NCBI GenBank assembly: GCA_022824495.1
Contig: JAJDZU010000011.1
Coordinates: 144,708 to 208,707 of the forward strand
Direction of reading: 5' to 3'
DNA: 64,000 bases
DNA from: Chloroflexota bacterium
GTDB lineage: Bacteria > Chloroflexota > UBA11872
Shown: positions 9,274-16,398 of the stretch, piece by piece
Layout of the letters: each line of letters starts with the position of its first letter
Numbering within the stretch: the first letter of the stretch is position 1
The notes under the pieces: model-generated
What the model was told of the DNA's origin: nothing
The model's input: the letters and a program-made list of their open reading frames with translations, nothing else
Databases searched by the model: none
Program-made: the position numbers and the translations under genes

Positions 9274-9387
9274 TGGCGTACGTCCTGCTTCGGCCTTGTC
9301 CGCCACGTGGGCGGCTTGCCCGGCCCCGTCTGTCTCAACATAGTCCGACAAGGCGATACGCGGGACGGCCCAACTGCCGGCCGCCGG

Positions 9388-9468
9388 TACCGGGGATGGG
9401 ATTCGAACCCATACGACCGAAGTCCCGGGATTTTAAGTCCCGTGCGTCTACCGTTCCGCCACCCCGGC
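9388..9468 (-). tRNA. tRNA-Leu (anticodon UAA)
   Basis: On the minus strand a cloverleaf can be folded. The acceptor arm GCCGGGG pairs with CCCCGGT, with discriminator A. The anticodon arm CGGGA-CTTAAAA-TCCCG puts TAA at the anticodon. A long variable arm (GAC-TTCG-GTC) is present, and the T arm ATGGG-TTCGAAT-CCCAT is perfect. The long variable arm and UAA anticodon identify leucine. The CCA end is not fully encoded. Confidence 0.95.
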
Positions 9469-9537
9469 GCGAGACGCGCGGCGTCAGCGCCGCGCGTGGC
9501 TAGAGTCACTGAGGTTCACCCGGGCTGCGAGCAAGGA

Positions 9538-9580
9538 AGACCCTCACCCCAATCCTCTTCCACGGGGAGAGGGAGAAGAC
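9538..9580. repeat. Dispersed palindromic repeat, copy A
   Basis: The sequence around CCCTCACCCC...CTCTTCC-ACGG-GGAGAGGGAG recurs with few changes at 12922-12966. The core can fold as a hairpin (CTC-TTCC/GGGAGAG type arms). Both copies sit between genes and both are preceded by GAAGA. It behaves like a REP/BIME-type interspersed element; no open reading frame is associated with it. The rest of the gap 9469-9665 shows nothing else recognisable. Confidence 0.6.
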
Positions 9581-9665
9581 CGCGGGGGTTTCGAATGGGG
9601 TGAGCGCAGATCCGAGCGACCTCTGCCGCTCATGCTAGCGGGAGAATCGGCGGCTGGTGGCGCGG

Positions 9666-10295
9666 CTACCAGGCGACCGGCTTGGTGATCACGCCATGGA
9701 CGTCGGTGAGGGTGCGAGGCAGCTGGCTCTTGCGGAGGTGGCTCTTCCAGAGCCGACGCACGTAGGTCGCCGATTCAACCAGGTCGTTGTGGGTGCTGGT
9801 TTGGGAGTCGGGATTGACGACCACGACGCGAAGTCCAAGGTCGCGGCTGACGTAGCGGATCGGGGCGGCGAGGTCGGAGTCGTTGGAAACGACGACGGCC
9901 TGCTGGTAATCGCCGGTGAAGCCGTCGACGAGGAGGCGGGTTGCGAGGTTGACGTCGGAGCCCTTCTCTTCGGTGTCGCGGATGCGGACGTAGGCGGGGT
10001 CGCCCGGTTTCGGGCTGGCCAGCGGGCGGTACTTGATGCGTTCCCGGAACTCGCCGTAGTGGATTTCGAGACCGGGCAGCGTGCCCAAGGCGCGCAGATA
10101 CGATGCTTGTCGCTCAGTCTGCGTCGGATCGTTCGGGCGTGATCGCACGAGGGCGGTGAAGTAGCAGATTCGCTGGATTTGATCGTCTGGAAAGAGCGTC
10201 TGCGCGAGTTTGCGCAGGTCCAGCCACTTGAACGTCGTGTGCTTGACAGCGCGGTTGTAGAGATTGAAGCCGTCAACGTAGAGGTTGGTCAGCAC
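9666..10295 (-). CDS. NYN (PIN-like) domain protein, probable nuclease
   Basis: A 209-residue protein of the NYN/LabA (DUF88) family, a PIN-like metal-dependent nuclease fold acting on RNA. The acidic residues of the fold are all visible: YVDGFNLYN with Asp8 and Asn11, KGSDVNLA with Asp114, and SNDSDLAAPI with Asp139 and Asp141. It uses a GTG start at 10295 with GAGGGG just upstream. It is the first gene after two tandem promoter-terminator repeats on the same strand, and an extra copy of one terminator arm lies directly before its ribosome site. This context suggests control by attenuation or by small RNAs. A second, distinct NYN gene is at 54367-54957. Family call firm, target unknown. Confidence 0.8.
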   Translation of the reverse strand: MLTNLYVDGFNLYNRAVKHTTFKWLDLRKLAQTLFPDDQIQRICYFTALVRSRPNDPTQTERQASYLRALGTLPGLEIHYGEFRERIKYRPLASPKPGDPAYVRIRDTEEKGSDVNLATRLLVDGFTGDYQQAVVVSNDSDLAAPIRYVSRDLGLRVVVVNPDSQTSTHNDLVESATYVRRLWKSHLRKSQLPRTLTDVHGVITKPVAW

Positions 10296-10327
10296 GGGGG
10301 CCCCTCAATCAGCCAGAGACCGCCCGG

Positions 10328-10359
10328 AAAAGACAGAGACCGCCCGGTGGGGCGGCCTC
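10328..10359 (-). terminator. Intrinsic terminator of unit 1
   Basis: On the minus strand, GAGGCCGCCC (10359-10350) pairs along all 10 bases (one G-U) with GGGCGGTCTC (10345-10336) across a CACC loop. TGTCTTTT follows. A second copy of the 3' arm (GGGCGGTCTC) occurs a few bases further on, before the NYN ribosome site, and could compete for the 5' arm. Confidence 0.7.
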
Positions 10360-10390
10360 GACCCTGCCACCGAAGCAACAGGGGGGGTAT
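10328..10390 (-). ncRNA. Candidate small RNA 1 (about 63 nt)
   Basis: Predicted transcript from promoter P1 to the T-run at 10331-10328. It holds two hairpins. The first, at 10383-10362, has a CCCTG/CAGGG stem extended by wobble pairs to a UUCG-type tetraloop. The second is the terminator at 10359-10336. No open reading frame of useful length fits in it. It could be a free small RNA or an attenuated leader of the NYN gene starting 33 bases downstream. The transcript itself is inferred from sequence only. Confidence 0.5.
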
Positions 10391-10396
10391 GGAGCA

Positions 10397-10425
10397 TTTA
10401 TACGCGATGGCCGGCTGGCTGTCAA
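10397..10425 (-). promoter_or_regulatory. Sigma-70-type promoter P1 (repeat unit 1)
   Basis: On the minus strand, TTGACA (10425-10420) and TATAAA (10402-10397) are separated by exactly 17 bases, a near-consensus housekeeping promoter. Transcription would start near 10390 and run toward the NYN gene. Confidence 0.7.
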
Positions 10426-10452
10426 GAACCGGAACGAACCAAGGATGCCCGG

Positions 10453-10484
10453 AAAAAACAGAGACCGCCCGGTGGGGCGGCCTC
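10453..10484 (-). terminator. Intrinsic terminator of unit 2
   Basis: The stem is the same 10-bp GC-rich stem and CACC loop as unit 1, here followed by TGTTTTTT on the minus strand, giving six consecutive T's. It is the better-formed of the two terminators and would also stop transcription coming from the membrane-protein gene at 10703-11434. Confidence 0.75.
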
Positions 10485-10515
10485 GACCCTGCCACCTAAA
10501 CGACAGGGGGGGTAT
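10453..10515 (-). ncRNA. Candidate small RNA 2 (about 63 nt)
   Basis: Predicted transcript from P2 to the T-run at 10458-10453. It has the same two hairpins as small RNA 1. The first (10508-10487) keeps the CCCTG/CAGGG stem while the loop side changes, and the terminator stem is unchanged. It is paralogous to unit 1 and in the same direction. Inferred from sequence only. Confidence 0.5.
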
Positions 10516-10521
10516 GAGCCT

Positions 10522-10550
10522 TTTGTACATGATGGTCAGCGGGCCGTCAA
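10522..10550 (-). promoter_or_regulatory. Sigma-70-type promoter P2 (repeat unit 2)
   Basis: On the minus strand, TTGACG (10550-10545) and TACAAA (10527-10522) are 17 bases apart. They occupy the same place in unit 2 as P1 does in unit 1, although the intervening bases differ. Conservation of the boxes rather than the spacer supports a real promoter. Predicted start is near 10515. Confidence 0.6.
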
Positions 10551-10702
10551 GGATCCGGGTCGAGACTGAGGCGGGTCTGTAGGCCCCGCTGAGTACGCGG
10601 TAAGGAACCTGAGGGGCGACCTCAAACCGAAGTGGCGGGAGGACTCCAAGCAGCGGGTGCGCGCCGGGCGCGCGACGACCCGGCGGCACCGTCGATGACG
10701 CC

Positions 10703-11434
10703 CTAGGTGGAGGTACCTTCCTCGGCGAGGCCACTCTGGCCCCTGTACATCCCGACACCCAGGGTCAGGAGGCAGATGGAACCGAGGAACAAGAAGACGT
10801 TGTTGACCAGGAGGAGTCCATTAGGATCTTCCACGCCTGCAAACATGATTATGATGAAAATTAAAAGTCCGCCAAGTCCAAACAGGGCAAGTCCGTAGGA
10901 GGCGATCTTATTTGCATTGAGGTCCTGAAAGCGGCTAATCAGACCGGCACCGAGGAAGAACGAGGCAAACGGGAAGAGCGTAAGGAATACCACGAGAACC
11001 GCGGACATACTTGTATGAACCATAAGGGCGCTTTGCTGCAAGGACGCCTGTAGCTCGGAACCGGCCGGCGCAGCGGCGGCTTGCTGCGCGAGGTAGACGA
11101 CGTAGTGCCGCATCCCCAAGCCGACGACAATGCTGCACCATTCAACGATCGAGACGAAAACTCCGAACCTAAGGAAGGTACCGCTCAGCCCTCCTTGACT
11201 GGTGGCAAGCGGGAAGAGAGCCAAGACACCGAAGCTCGTGAGCAACATCCCGAGAATATTCAGGATGGTCATCAGATGCGAGAGGGTGGGTGCATCGCCC
11301 ATTGCACCAACGGCGGCCCAAAAATCGGTTTGGTCCACGGGATTGATGAGGGCGATTCCGGGGTGGAGCAACGAGGAGACGATCGTGAGAATCACACCGA
11401 CGATCAAGGAAATCCCTGCGTACCGGGTTGCCAT
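10703..11434 (-). CDS. Six- or seven-TM membrane protein (DUF4386-like)
   Basis: A 243-residue, strongly hydrophobic protein with about six or seven membrane segments, near residues 6-26, 52-75, 85-105, 135-165, 178-200 and 210-230. The segment order and the TILNILGMLLTSFGVLALFP region resemble the DUF4386 group of uncharacterised membrane proteins, but I cannot confirm this by eye. No catalytic motif is seen. Its codon use is visibly less GC-biased than its neighbours, so it may be a recent arrival. It stands alone on the minus strand; downstream lie the tandem repeats with terminators. Confidence 0.6.
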   Translation of the reverse strand: MATRYAGISLIVGVILTIVSSLLHPGIALINPVDQTDFWAAVGAMGDAPTLSHLMTILNILGMLLTSFGVLALFPLATSQGGLSGTFLRFGVFVSIVEWCSIVVGLGMRHYVVYLAQQAAAAPAGSELQASLQQSALMVHTSMSAVLVVFLTLFPFASFFLGAGLISRFQDLNANKIASYGLALFGLGGLLIFIIIMFAGVEDPNGLLLVNNVFLFLGSICLLTLGVGMYRGQSGLAEEGTST

Positions 11435-11690
11435 TCTTCATCCGCCCTTCAGTATCAGCCCAGCGTCTCTAACGCCCACTTGACGCCTGTTGGCGAGCGT
11501 AGCACCCGCGCCAAAGGGCAACAACCGCCGGCAACGCACCCACCTCATCTGTTTCTTGGGCAACTAATAGTCCAGTTATGGAGGGTGGGCAAATTGACCG
11601 AACTTCACAGCGGTCCGAGCCCTGTCGTCTTGCAGGCTCCATCAGGCGTAGACTCCTGGTGCGGGGCGCTAACGCGGGGTGGTGGCGACG

Positions 11691-12830
11691 ATGGCGGAAC
11701 CTAGAATCGCAGTGGTGGGATGCGGGGGCATGGGGCACAACCACACGCGGGCGGCGGTGCAGGAGTTAGGCGCGCGCGTGGTGGGGGGCTGCGATATCAG
11801 CCCGGAGGCTCGCGAACGATACCGGCAGGCCTGGGGGACGGACGACGTCTACGAAGCCTGGGACGAGTTGTATGAGAAGACGCGGCCGGACGTGGTGTTT
11901 GTGACGACGCACGGGTCGTTTCACGCGCCGGCCACGATCGCGGCGGCGGAGGCCGGCTGCAACGTGTTCTGCGAGAAGCCGATGGCGCTGTCGCTGGCCG
12001 AGTGCGACGCGATGGTCGAGGCCTGCGACCGCAACGGGGTGAAGCTGGCGATCAATCACATCAAGCGGGCCAGCGGCTACAACGGTCTGGTGCGGCACCT
12101 GATCGCGTCGGGCGATATTGGCGAGGTGTTCGCGATCCAGGCCTATAACAAGGGGGCGCGTCCGTCGGCCACCGAGATGACGGAGATGGGCACGCATATC
12201 GCGGACTGGTCGCGGGTGTTCGCGCCGGACGTGCAATGGGCGCACGGGCACGTGACGGTGGGCGGGCGCGAGGCCACGGCTGCGGACATCAGGCCCAGCA
12301 CCGAGATTCACGGAAGGCACGTGGACAGCGGCACGGTGATGGGTGAGCGAATGTTCGCCACCTACGGTGCGGCGGGCGGCATCAACATCAGCATCAATTT
12401 CTGGATGGAGGCGGACAACGACGACCGCTCGTACGGGCTGGATATCTTCGGCACGAGGGGACGCTATGCGCTGCGGCAAAGCGTGGACACGCGGCTGTTC
12501 CGGCACTACGGCTCGCACATGTCGCCGGTGTACAACCACCAGTGGGAACCGGTGCCGATGCCCTCGGAAGACGCGCCGACCGGTTACCCGCTAACCAAGG
12601 CGGAGTCGCGCGACCGGCTGCAGGGGATCATGTTCCGTGACTTGTGGGAGGCGATCCAGGAGGACCGCGAGCCCGAGTCCAGCGGTCGTGAAGGCCGGGC
12701 GGCGATGGAGATGATGCACGCGGCCTGGGAGTCGCACCGGCGACGGGCCAGGGTTGATCTGCCGATGACCGTGCGAGAGAACCCGCTGGACGTGTGGGCG
12801 GCTGAAGAAGGAGTGAGTGGAGAGAAGTGA
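11691..12830 (+). CDS. Gfo/Idh/MocA family oxidoreductase
   Basis: A 379-residue NAD(P)-dependent sugar/polyol dehydrogenase of the Gfo/Idh/MocA family. The N-terminal Rossmann fold shows AVVGCGGMGHNH, the family lysine motif is EKPMALS (about 91-97), and the C-terminal alpha/beta domain holds the MGTHIADW segment, where His likely acts with the EKP Lys. It should oxidise or reduce a sugar or inositol hydroxyl. I use the ATG at 11691; a GTG at 11679 is also in frame. A TAGACT box, also found before the atp genes, lies at 11649-11654. It opens a cluster of carbohydrate-type enzymes on this strand. Confidence 0.85.
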   Translation: MAEPRIAVVGCGGMGHNHTRAAVQELGARVVGGCDISPEARERYRQAWGTDDVYEAWDELYEKTRPDVVFVTTHGSFHAPATIAAAEAGCNVFCEKPMALSLAECDAMVEACDRNGVKLAINHIKRASGYNGLVRHLIASGDIGEVFAIQAYNKGARPSATEMTEMGTHIADWSRVFAPDVQWAHGHVTVGGREATAADIRPSTEIHGRHVDSGTVMGERMFATYGAAGGINISINFWMEADNDDRSYGLDIFGTRGRYALRQSVDTRLFRHYGSHMSPVYNHQWEPVPMPSEDAPTGYPLTKAESRDRLQGIMFRDLWEAIQEDREPESSGREGRAAMEMMHAAWESHRRRARVDLPMTVRENPLDVWAAEEGVSGEK

Positions 12831-12921
12831 GGAGTGAGAGAAGACGGGGAGGAAGAGGCGGGTCAGGGATCCGGCGAGCGCGTCAAGGCGGCGATGGAGG
12901 TGGTGCGGGGCGGCTCGACCG

Positions 12922-12966
12922 GAAGACCCTCACCCCGACCCTCTCCCACGGGGAGAGGGAGCAAGA
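12922..12966. repeat. Dispersed palindromic repeat, copy B
   Basis: Second copy of the element at 9538-9580, with the same CCCTCACCCC core and a more regular CCCTCTCCC-ACGG-GGAGAGGG hairpin. It lies in the 217-base gap between an oxidoreductase and an amidohydrolase gene; nothing else is recognisable in that gap. Confidence 0.65.
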
Positions 12967-13047
12967 AGGGCGCGCCCATGGATTTCGCGGCGACCAGGGC
13001 GAATGCACAGCCGAACGTAGTCGGTACCAAGATCAGGCCTCGGTCCA

Positions 13048-13830
13048 ATGACACGGGCGGTTGACCTGGACTTTCGGCCGGAGGCGCCGGCGTTTGATGC
13101 GAACGCGGCGCTGGGGCGGCGGCATGACCGGCGGGTGTCGGTGGACGACGCGGCCGGGTTGCTGGCGGAGATGGATCGGGCGGGCGTTGAGCGGGCGCTG
13201 GTGTACGCGCCGCACGCGGCGGCGTTCGACTCGGCGGAGGGCAACGCGGGGCTGCTGGAGGCGATCGGGGACGAGTCGCGGCTGGTGCCGCAGTTCGTTT
13301 GCAATCCGACCTTCGACGACCTGGAGGCGACCGCGGCGCAGATCGAGGCGGCGGGCGTGCGGGCGGTGCGGATGGTGCCGACGCTGCACCACTACCCGTT
13401 CAGGTCGTGGGTGGTGGAGGAGTGGCTGGAGTGGCTCTCGGCGCGCGGGATCCCGCTGTGGCTGCCGGCCAGCTACGAGGCGAACTGGCACGACGGCGGC
13501 GACCTGGACCCGCACGCGGTTCACGAGACGGTGCGCCAGTTTCCCGACCTGACCGTGGTGCTGTGCGAGGTGCACTATGTGCAGGCCTCCTGGGCGCCGC
13601 CGCTGTTGCGGAGCCTGCCGAACCTGTCGATCGAGGTTTCGAGGTACGTGATCGTGGACGGGATTGCGCGGCTGCTGGAGATCGTGGGGCCGGAGCGGGT
13701 GCTGTACGGGTCGCGCTTTCCGGAGCAGGCCATCGCGCCACAGCTGTATCACCTGCACCGGTTGGGGCTGAACGCGGCCGACCTGCGGGCGGTCTGCGGC
13801 GGCAACCTTGAACGATTGCTGAGGATGTAA
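13048..13830 (+). CDS. Amidohydrolase-2-like protein lacking the HxH metal site
   Basis: A 260-residue protein with the TIM-barrel layout of the amidohydrolase-2 family, close in size and order to the next gene. Where that neighbour has FHCHAG, this one has FDANAALG (residues 15-22), so the first metal-binding histidine pair is missing. At the C-terminal end the usual YGSD is YGSR, losing the catalytic Asp. EVHY (about 173-176) and LHHYPF (about 113-118) remain. It is therefore either a non-metal lyase-like or binding member of the family, or an inactive partner. It ends 4 bases before the active-looking paralogue, suggesting a co-translated pair. Confidence 0.7.
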   Translation: MTRAVDLDFRPEAPAFDANAALGRRHDRRVSVDDAAGLLAEMDRAGVERALVYAPHAAAFDSAEGNAGLLEAIGDESRLVPQFVCNPTFDDLEATAAQIEAAGVRAVRMVPTLHHYPFRSWVVEEWLEWLSARGIPLWLPASYEANWHDGGDLDPHAVHETVRQFPDLTVVLCEVHYVQASWAPPLLRSLPNLSIEVSRYVIVDGIARLLEIVGPERVLYGSRFPEQAIAPQLYHLHRLGLNAADLRAVCGGNLERLLRM

Positions 13831-13834
13831 CGCG

Positions 13835-14611
13835 ATGGATAGCCCGGTCATCGACTTTCACTGCCACGCCGGAAGCTGGGGACGTTACGGGGTGGACGCC
13901 GACTGCGACCTGTACCTGAAAGTGATGGATGCGGCGGGCGTGGACAGGTCCTGTATTAACTGCATCTGGTTCGGTGACGCAAGGCGTGGAAACGACCTGG
14001 TGATGGAGTACGTGTCGCGGGCGCCGGACCGGTTCATTGGCGTGGCGTTTGCGACGCCGCACTATCCCGAGGAGGCGGTGCGGGAACTGGAACGGGCGGT
14101 GCACGGGCTGGGAATGGCCTACGTGAAGATCTATCCGGACTACTTCGGGCTTCCGAACGATGACCCGGCGTACTTCCCGATTTACGAGTGGATTGACGAG
14201 CAGGAGATGGCGGTGATGTGTCACGCGACCTATCCGTTCGATCCGCCGGGGACGACGATCGAGGGGCGGTTCACGGCGCTGAGCGAGCGGTTTCCCAACG
14301 TGCGCTGGGTGATGGCGCATACGGCGGGGACGCTGGACGCGGACGCCGCGGAGACCGCTCGAACACTGCCGAACGTCTACATGGAGACGTGCAGTTCGCG
14401 CACGACGCTCGGGGCCACCGAGTTCAACGTGGAACGGGCGGGCGAGGACAAGGTGCTGTACGGCTCGGACATGGCGCTGATGGACGCGCGGCACCAGATT
14501 GCAAAGGTCGTGACGGCGGACATTCCACGGCGGGCCAAGGAGAAGATCCTGGGGTTGAACGCGATCCGTCTGCTGCGGCTGGATGATCCGGCAAAAGGGG
14601 GAGCGATATGA
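13835..14611 (+). CDS. Amidohydrolase-2 family metal-dependent hydrolase
   Basis: A 258-residue TIM-barrel hydrolase or decarboxylase of the ACMS-decarboxylase/lactonase-like amidohydrolase-2 family. The metal site FHCHAG is at residues 8-13, a Lys-bearing strand is VKIYPDYFG, a barrel His lies in MCHATYP, another in MAHTAGT, and the catalytic Asp is in YGSDMAL near residue 213. Likely chemistry is hydrolysis of a lactone or decarboxylation of a ring intermediate. It overlaps the aminotransferase start by ATGA, so the three genes 13048-15858 form one operon. Confidence 0.8.
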   Translation: MDSPVIDFHCHAGSWGRYGVDADCDLYLKVMDAAGVDRSCINCIWFGDARRGNDLVMEYVSRAPDRFIGVAFATPHYPEEAVRELERAVHGLGMAYVKIYPDYFGLPNDDPAYFPIYEWIDEQEMAVMCHATYPFDPPGTTIEGRFTALSERFPNVRWVMAHTAGTLDADAAETARTLPNVYMETCSSRTTLGATEFNVERAGEDKVLYGSDMALMDARHQIAKVVTADIPRRAKEKILGLNAIRLLRLDDPAKGGAI

Positions 14612-15858
14612 ACGAGCGGGCGGCGGCGCAGACGGGTGACGCGGCGGAGATGCTGGACCTGGGGGCGACCCACGACTTCGGGGATGACGACATAGCGGCG
14701 GTGGCGGAGGTGCTGCGGTCGGGACACGTGGGGCTGGGGCCGAAGGTGGTGGAGTTCGAAGAGGCGTTCGCGGCGCGGCACGGGGCCAGGCACGCGGTCA
14801 CTGCCAGTTCGGGCACGGCGGCCATGCACGTGTGCATCGGGGCCCTGAACCCGGAGCCGGGCAGCGAGATCATCGTGTCGCCGTGGACGGCGGGCGGGTC
14901 GATCATCGGGGCGATCCTGCACAACTGCGTGCCGGTGTTCGCCGACGTGGACGATACCTACACGCTGGATCCGGCGGACGTGGAAGCCAAGATCACGCCG
15001 CGCACACGGGCCATCATGGCCGTGCACCTGTTCGGCAACCCGTGCGACATGGACGCGCTGCAGGCGATTGCCGACCGGCATGGACTGGCGCTGATCGAGG
15101 ACTCCTGCCAGGCGCACTTCGCCGAGTCGCAAGGGCGGATCGTGGGAACGGTCGGCGACATCGGCGGGTTCAGCTTTGGCGGCAAGCATCTGTCGGCGGG
15201 GACCGGCGGCGTGGTGCTGACGAACGACGAGGCGCTGTGGGAACGCGCCATCCTGTTCCGCGACGGTGCGCTCCCTCGCGACAACGGCCCGCTGCACGGA
15301 ATGCCCTACGCCAACTACTTCCTGGCGCCCAACTACAAGATGGGCGACCTGATGGCGGCGGTGCTGCGCACGCAGTTGGAGAAGGTGGACGGGTATATCG
15401 AGCGAAAGATCGCGACGGCCGAGGCGATCATCGACGGGCTGTCTGACATGGACGAGATCACGCCGCAGCGGGTGCGGCCCGGCGACCGGCATACGTACTG
15501 GGTGCTGGGCTTCACGCTGGATACGGACACGCTGGGGTGTTCGGCCTGGGACTTCGCCGAGGAGGTCGGCCGGGCCGGGGTGCCGCTGGGCGGGCCGTAC
15601 GTCGGGTCGGGCCGCGAGGGACCGCTGTATCGCAACCCGTTCCTGGCAGGGCCTCACGGCTATGGGAAGAGCCGATTCCCGTTCGATTTCGAACGCGAGA
15701 CGCCGATGGACTACACGCAGGTGGTGTGCCCGCGCGGCGAGGACATCATGGGCCGCGGCGTGGCCTTGCAGATGACGCCGAACATCAGCGAGGCCGCGGT
15801 GGCGACCATCGTGTCGACGATCCGAGAGACGGCGGCGGGGTACCTGGCGCGGCGTTAG
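14608..15858 (+). CDS. DegT/DnrJ/EryC1/StrS family PLP aminotransferase
   Basis: A 416-residue fold-type I PLP enzyme of the DegT/StrS family, which aminates keto-sugars or cyclitols. ASSGTAAMH (67-75) binds the cofactor phosphate, EDSCQAH (164-170) carries the PLP-ring Asp165, and FGGKHLSAGTGG places the Schiff-base lysine at residue 193. The C-terminal domain ends with NISEAAVATIV, as in sugar aminotransferases. In context with Gfo/Idh/MocA dehydrogenases, oxidation of a sugar OH followed by transamination to an amino sugar (as in StrS or inosamine pathways) is a natural inference. The start overlaps the upstream amidohydrolase stop. Confidence 0.85.
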   Translation: MNERAAAQTGDAAEMLDLGATHDFGDDDIAAVAEVLRSGHVGLGPKVVEFEEAFAARHGARHAVTASSGTAAMHVCIGALNPEPGSEIIVSPWTAGGSIIGAILHNCVPVFADVDDTYTLDPADVEAKITPRTRAIMAVHLFGNPCDMDALQAIADRHGLALIEDSCQAHFAESQGRIVGTVGDIGGFSFGGKHLSAGTGGVVLTNDEALWERAILFRDGALPRDNGPLHGMPYANYFLAPNYKMGDLMAAVLRTQLEKVDGYIERKIATAEAIIDGLSDMDEITPQRVRPGDRHTYWVLGFTLDTDTLGCSAWDFAEEVGRAGVPLGGPYVGSGREGPLYRNPFLAGPHGYGKSRFPFDFERETPMDYTQVVCPRGEDIMGRGVALQMTPNISEAAVATIVSTIRETAAGYLARR

Positions 15859-15910
15859 GTTGGTCGTGTAGGCATATCCGGCCTGTGCAGGCGGCCTGGA
15901 GGGGAGCGGC

Positions 15911-16369
15911 GTGCGGACGTTTGTGCATGAGTCGAGCGTGTGGCTGCCGCGGCCGCTGGATGAGGTGTTCGAGTTTTTCTCGGACGCCTCGAACCTGGAA
16001 GTCATCACGCCGCCGTGGCTGAAGTTCAGCGTGGTGGCGCCGACACCGATCGAGATGCGGCCGGGGACGTTGATTGATTACCGGCTGCGGTTTCGGGGGT
16101 TTCCGCTGCGGTGGCGGAGCGAGATCACGGCGTGGGAACCGCCGTTGCGGTTCGCGGACGTGCAGGTGAAGGGGCCGTACCGGCAGTGGGTCCACGAGCA
16201 CTCGTTTGCGGAGCAGGACGGCGGGACGCTGGCGGGGGACCGGGTGGAATACGCTGTGTGGGGCGGCGCGCTGGCCAACTGGCTGGTGGTGCGCCGGGAC
16301 GTGGAACGCATCTTTGACTACCGCAGGCAGACGCTGACGGCGATGTTCGCCAATGGAGGAAACTCATGA
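15911..16369 (+). CDS. SRPBCC (START-like) family ligand-binding protein
   Basis: A 152-residue protein with the beginning typical of SRPBCC/polyketide-cyclase-like proteins: SSVWLPRPLDEVFEFFSDASNLEVITPPW, where the WLP..EVF.F..D..N...ITP pattern matches the helix-grip fold. Later, WVHEHSF and GTLAGDRVEYAVWGG complete the beta-sheet. These proteins bind hydrophobic ligands; some are cyclases or aromatases, many are uncharacterised. GTG start at 15911. It sits 52 bases after the aminotransferase, still within the cluster. Molecular role not determinable from sequence alone. Confidence 0.75.
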   Translation: MRTFVHESSVWLPRPLDEVFEFFSDASNLEVITPPWLKFSVVAPTPIEMRPGTLIDYRLRFRGFPLRWRSEITAWEPPLRFADVQVKGPYRQWVHEHSFAEQDGGTLAGDRVEYAVWGGALANWLVVRRDVERIFDYRRQTLTAMFANGGNS

Positions 16370-16398
16370 GCCTGGCAACGCAAGGGAGACGCTGAGCA

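Larger units (their letters stand above)
10322..10554 (-). repeat. Two tandem ~110-bp repeats, 125-bp period
   Basis: Units starting at 10322 and 10447 are near-identical over their terminator half and recognisably related in their promoter half. Reading the minus strand, each unit runs promoter, C-rich leader, small hairpin, 10-bp GC hairpin, T-run. A 13-base fragment of the unit (AGAGACCGCCCGG on +) also occurs at 10315-10327, right before the NYN gene. The differences fall mainly in loops and flanks while stems are kept, as expected if the RNA fold is under selection. Confidence 0.8.

Noticed and set aside
10319..10500. CRISPR array
   Set aside because: Only two units, 125 bases apart, with related rather than unique intervening sequence; the structure is promoter-hairpin-terminator, not repeat-spacer.
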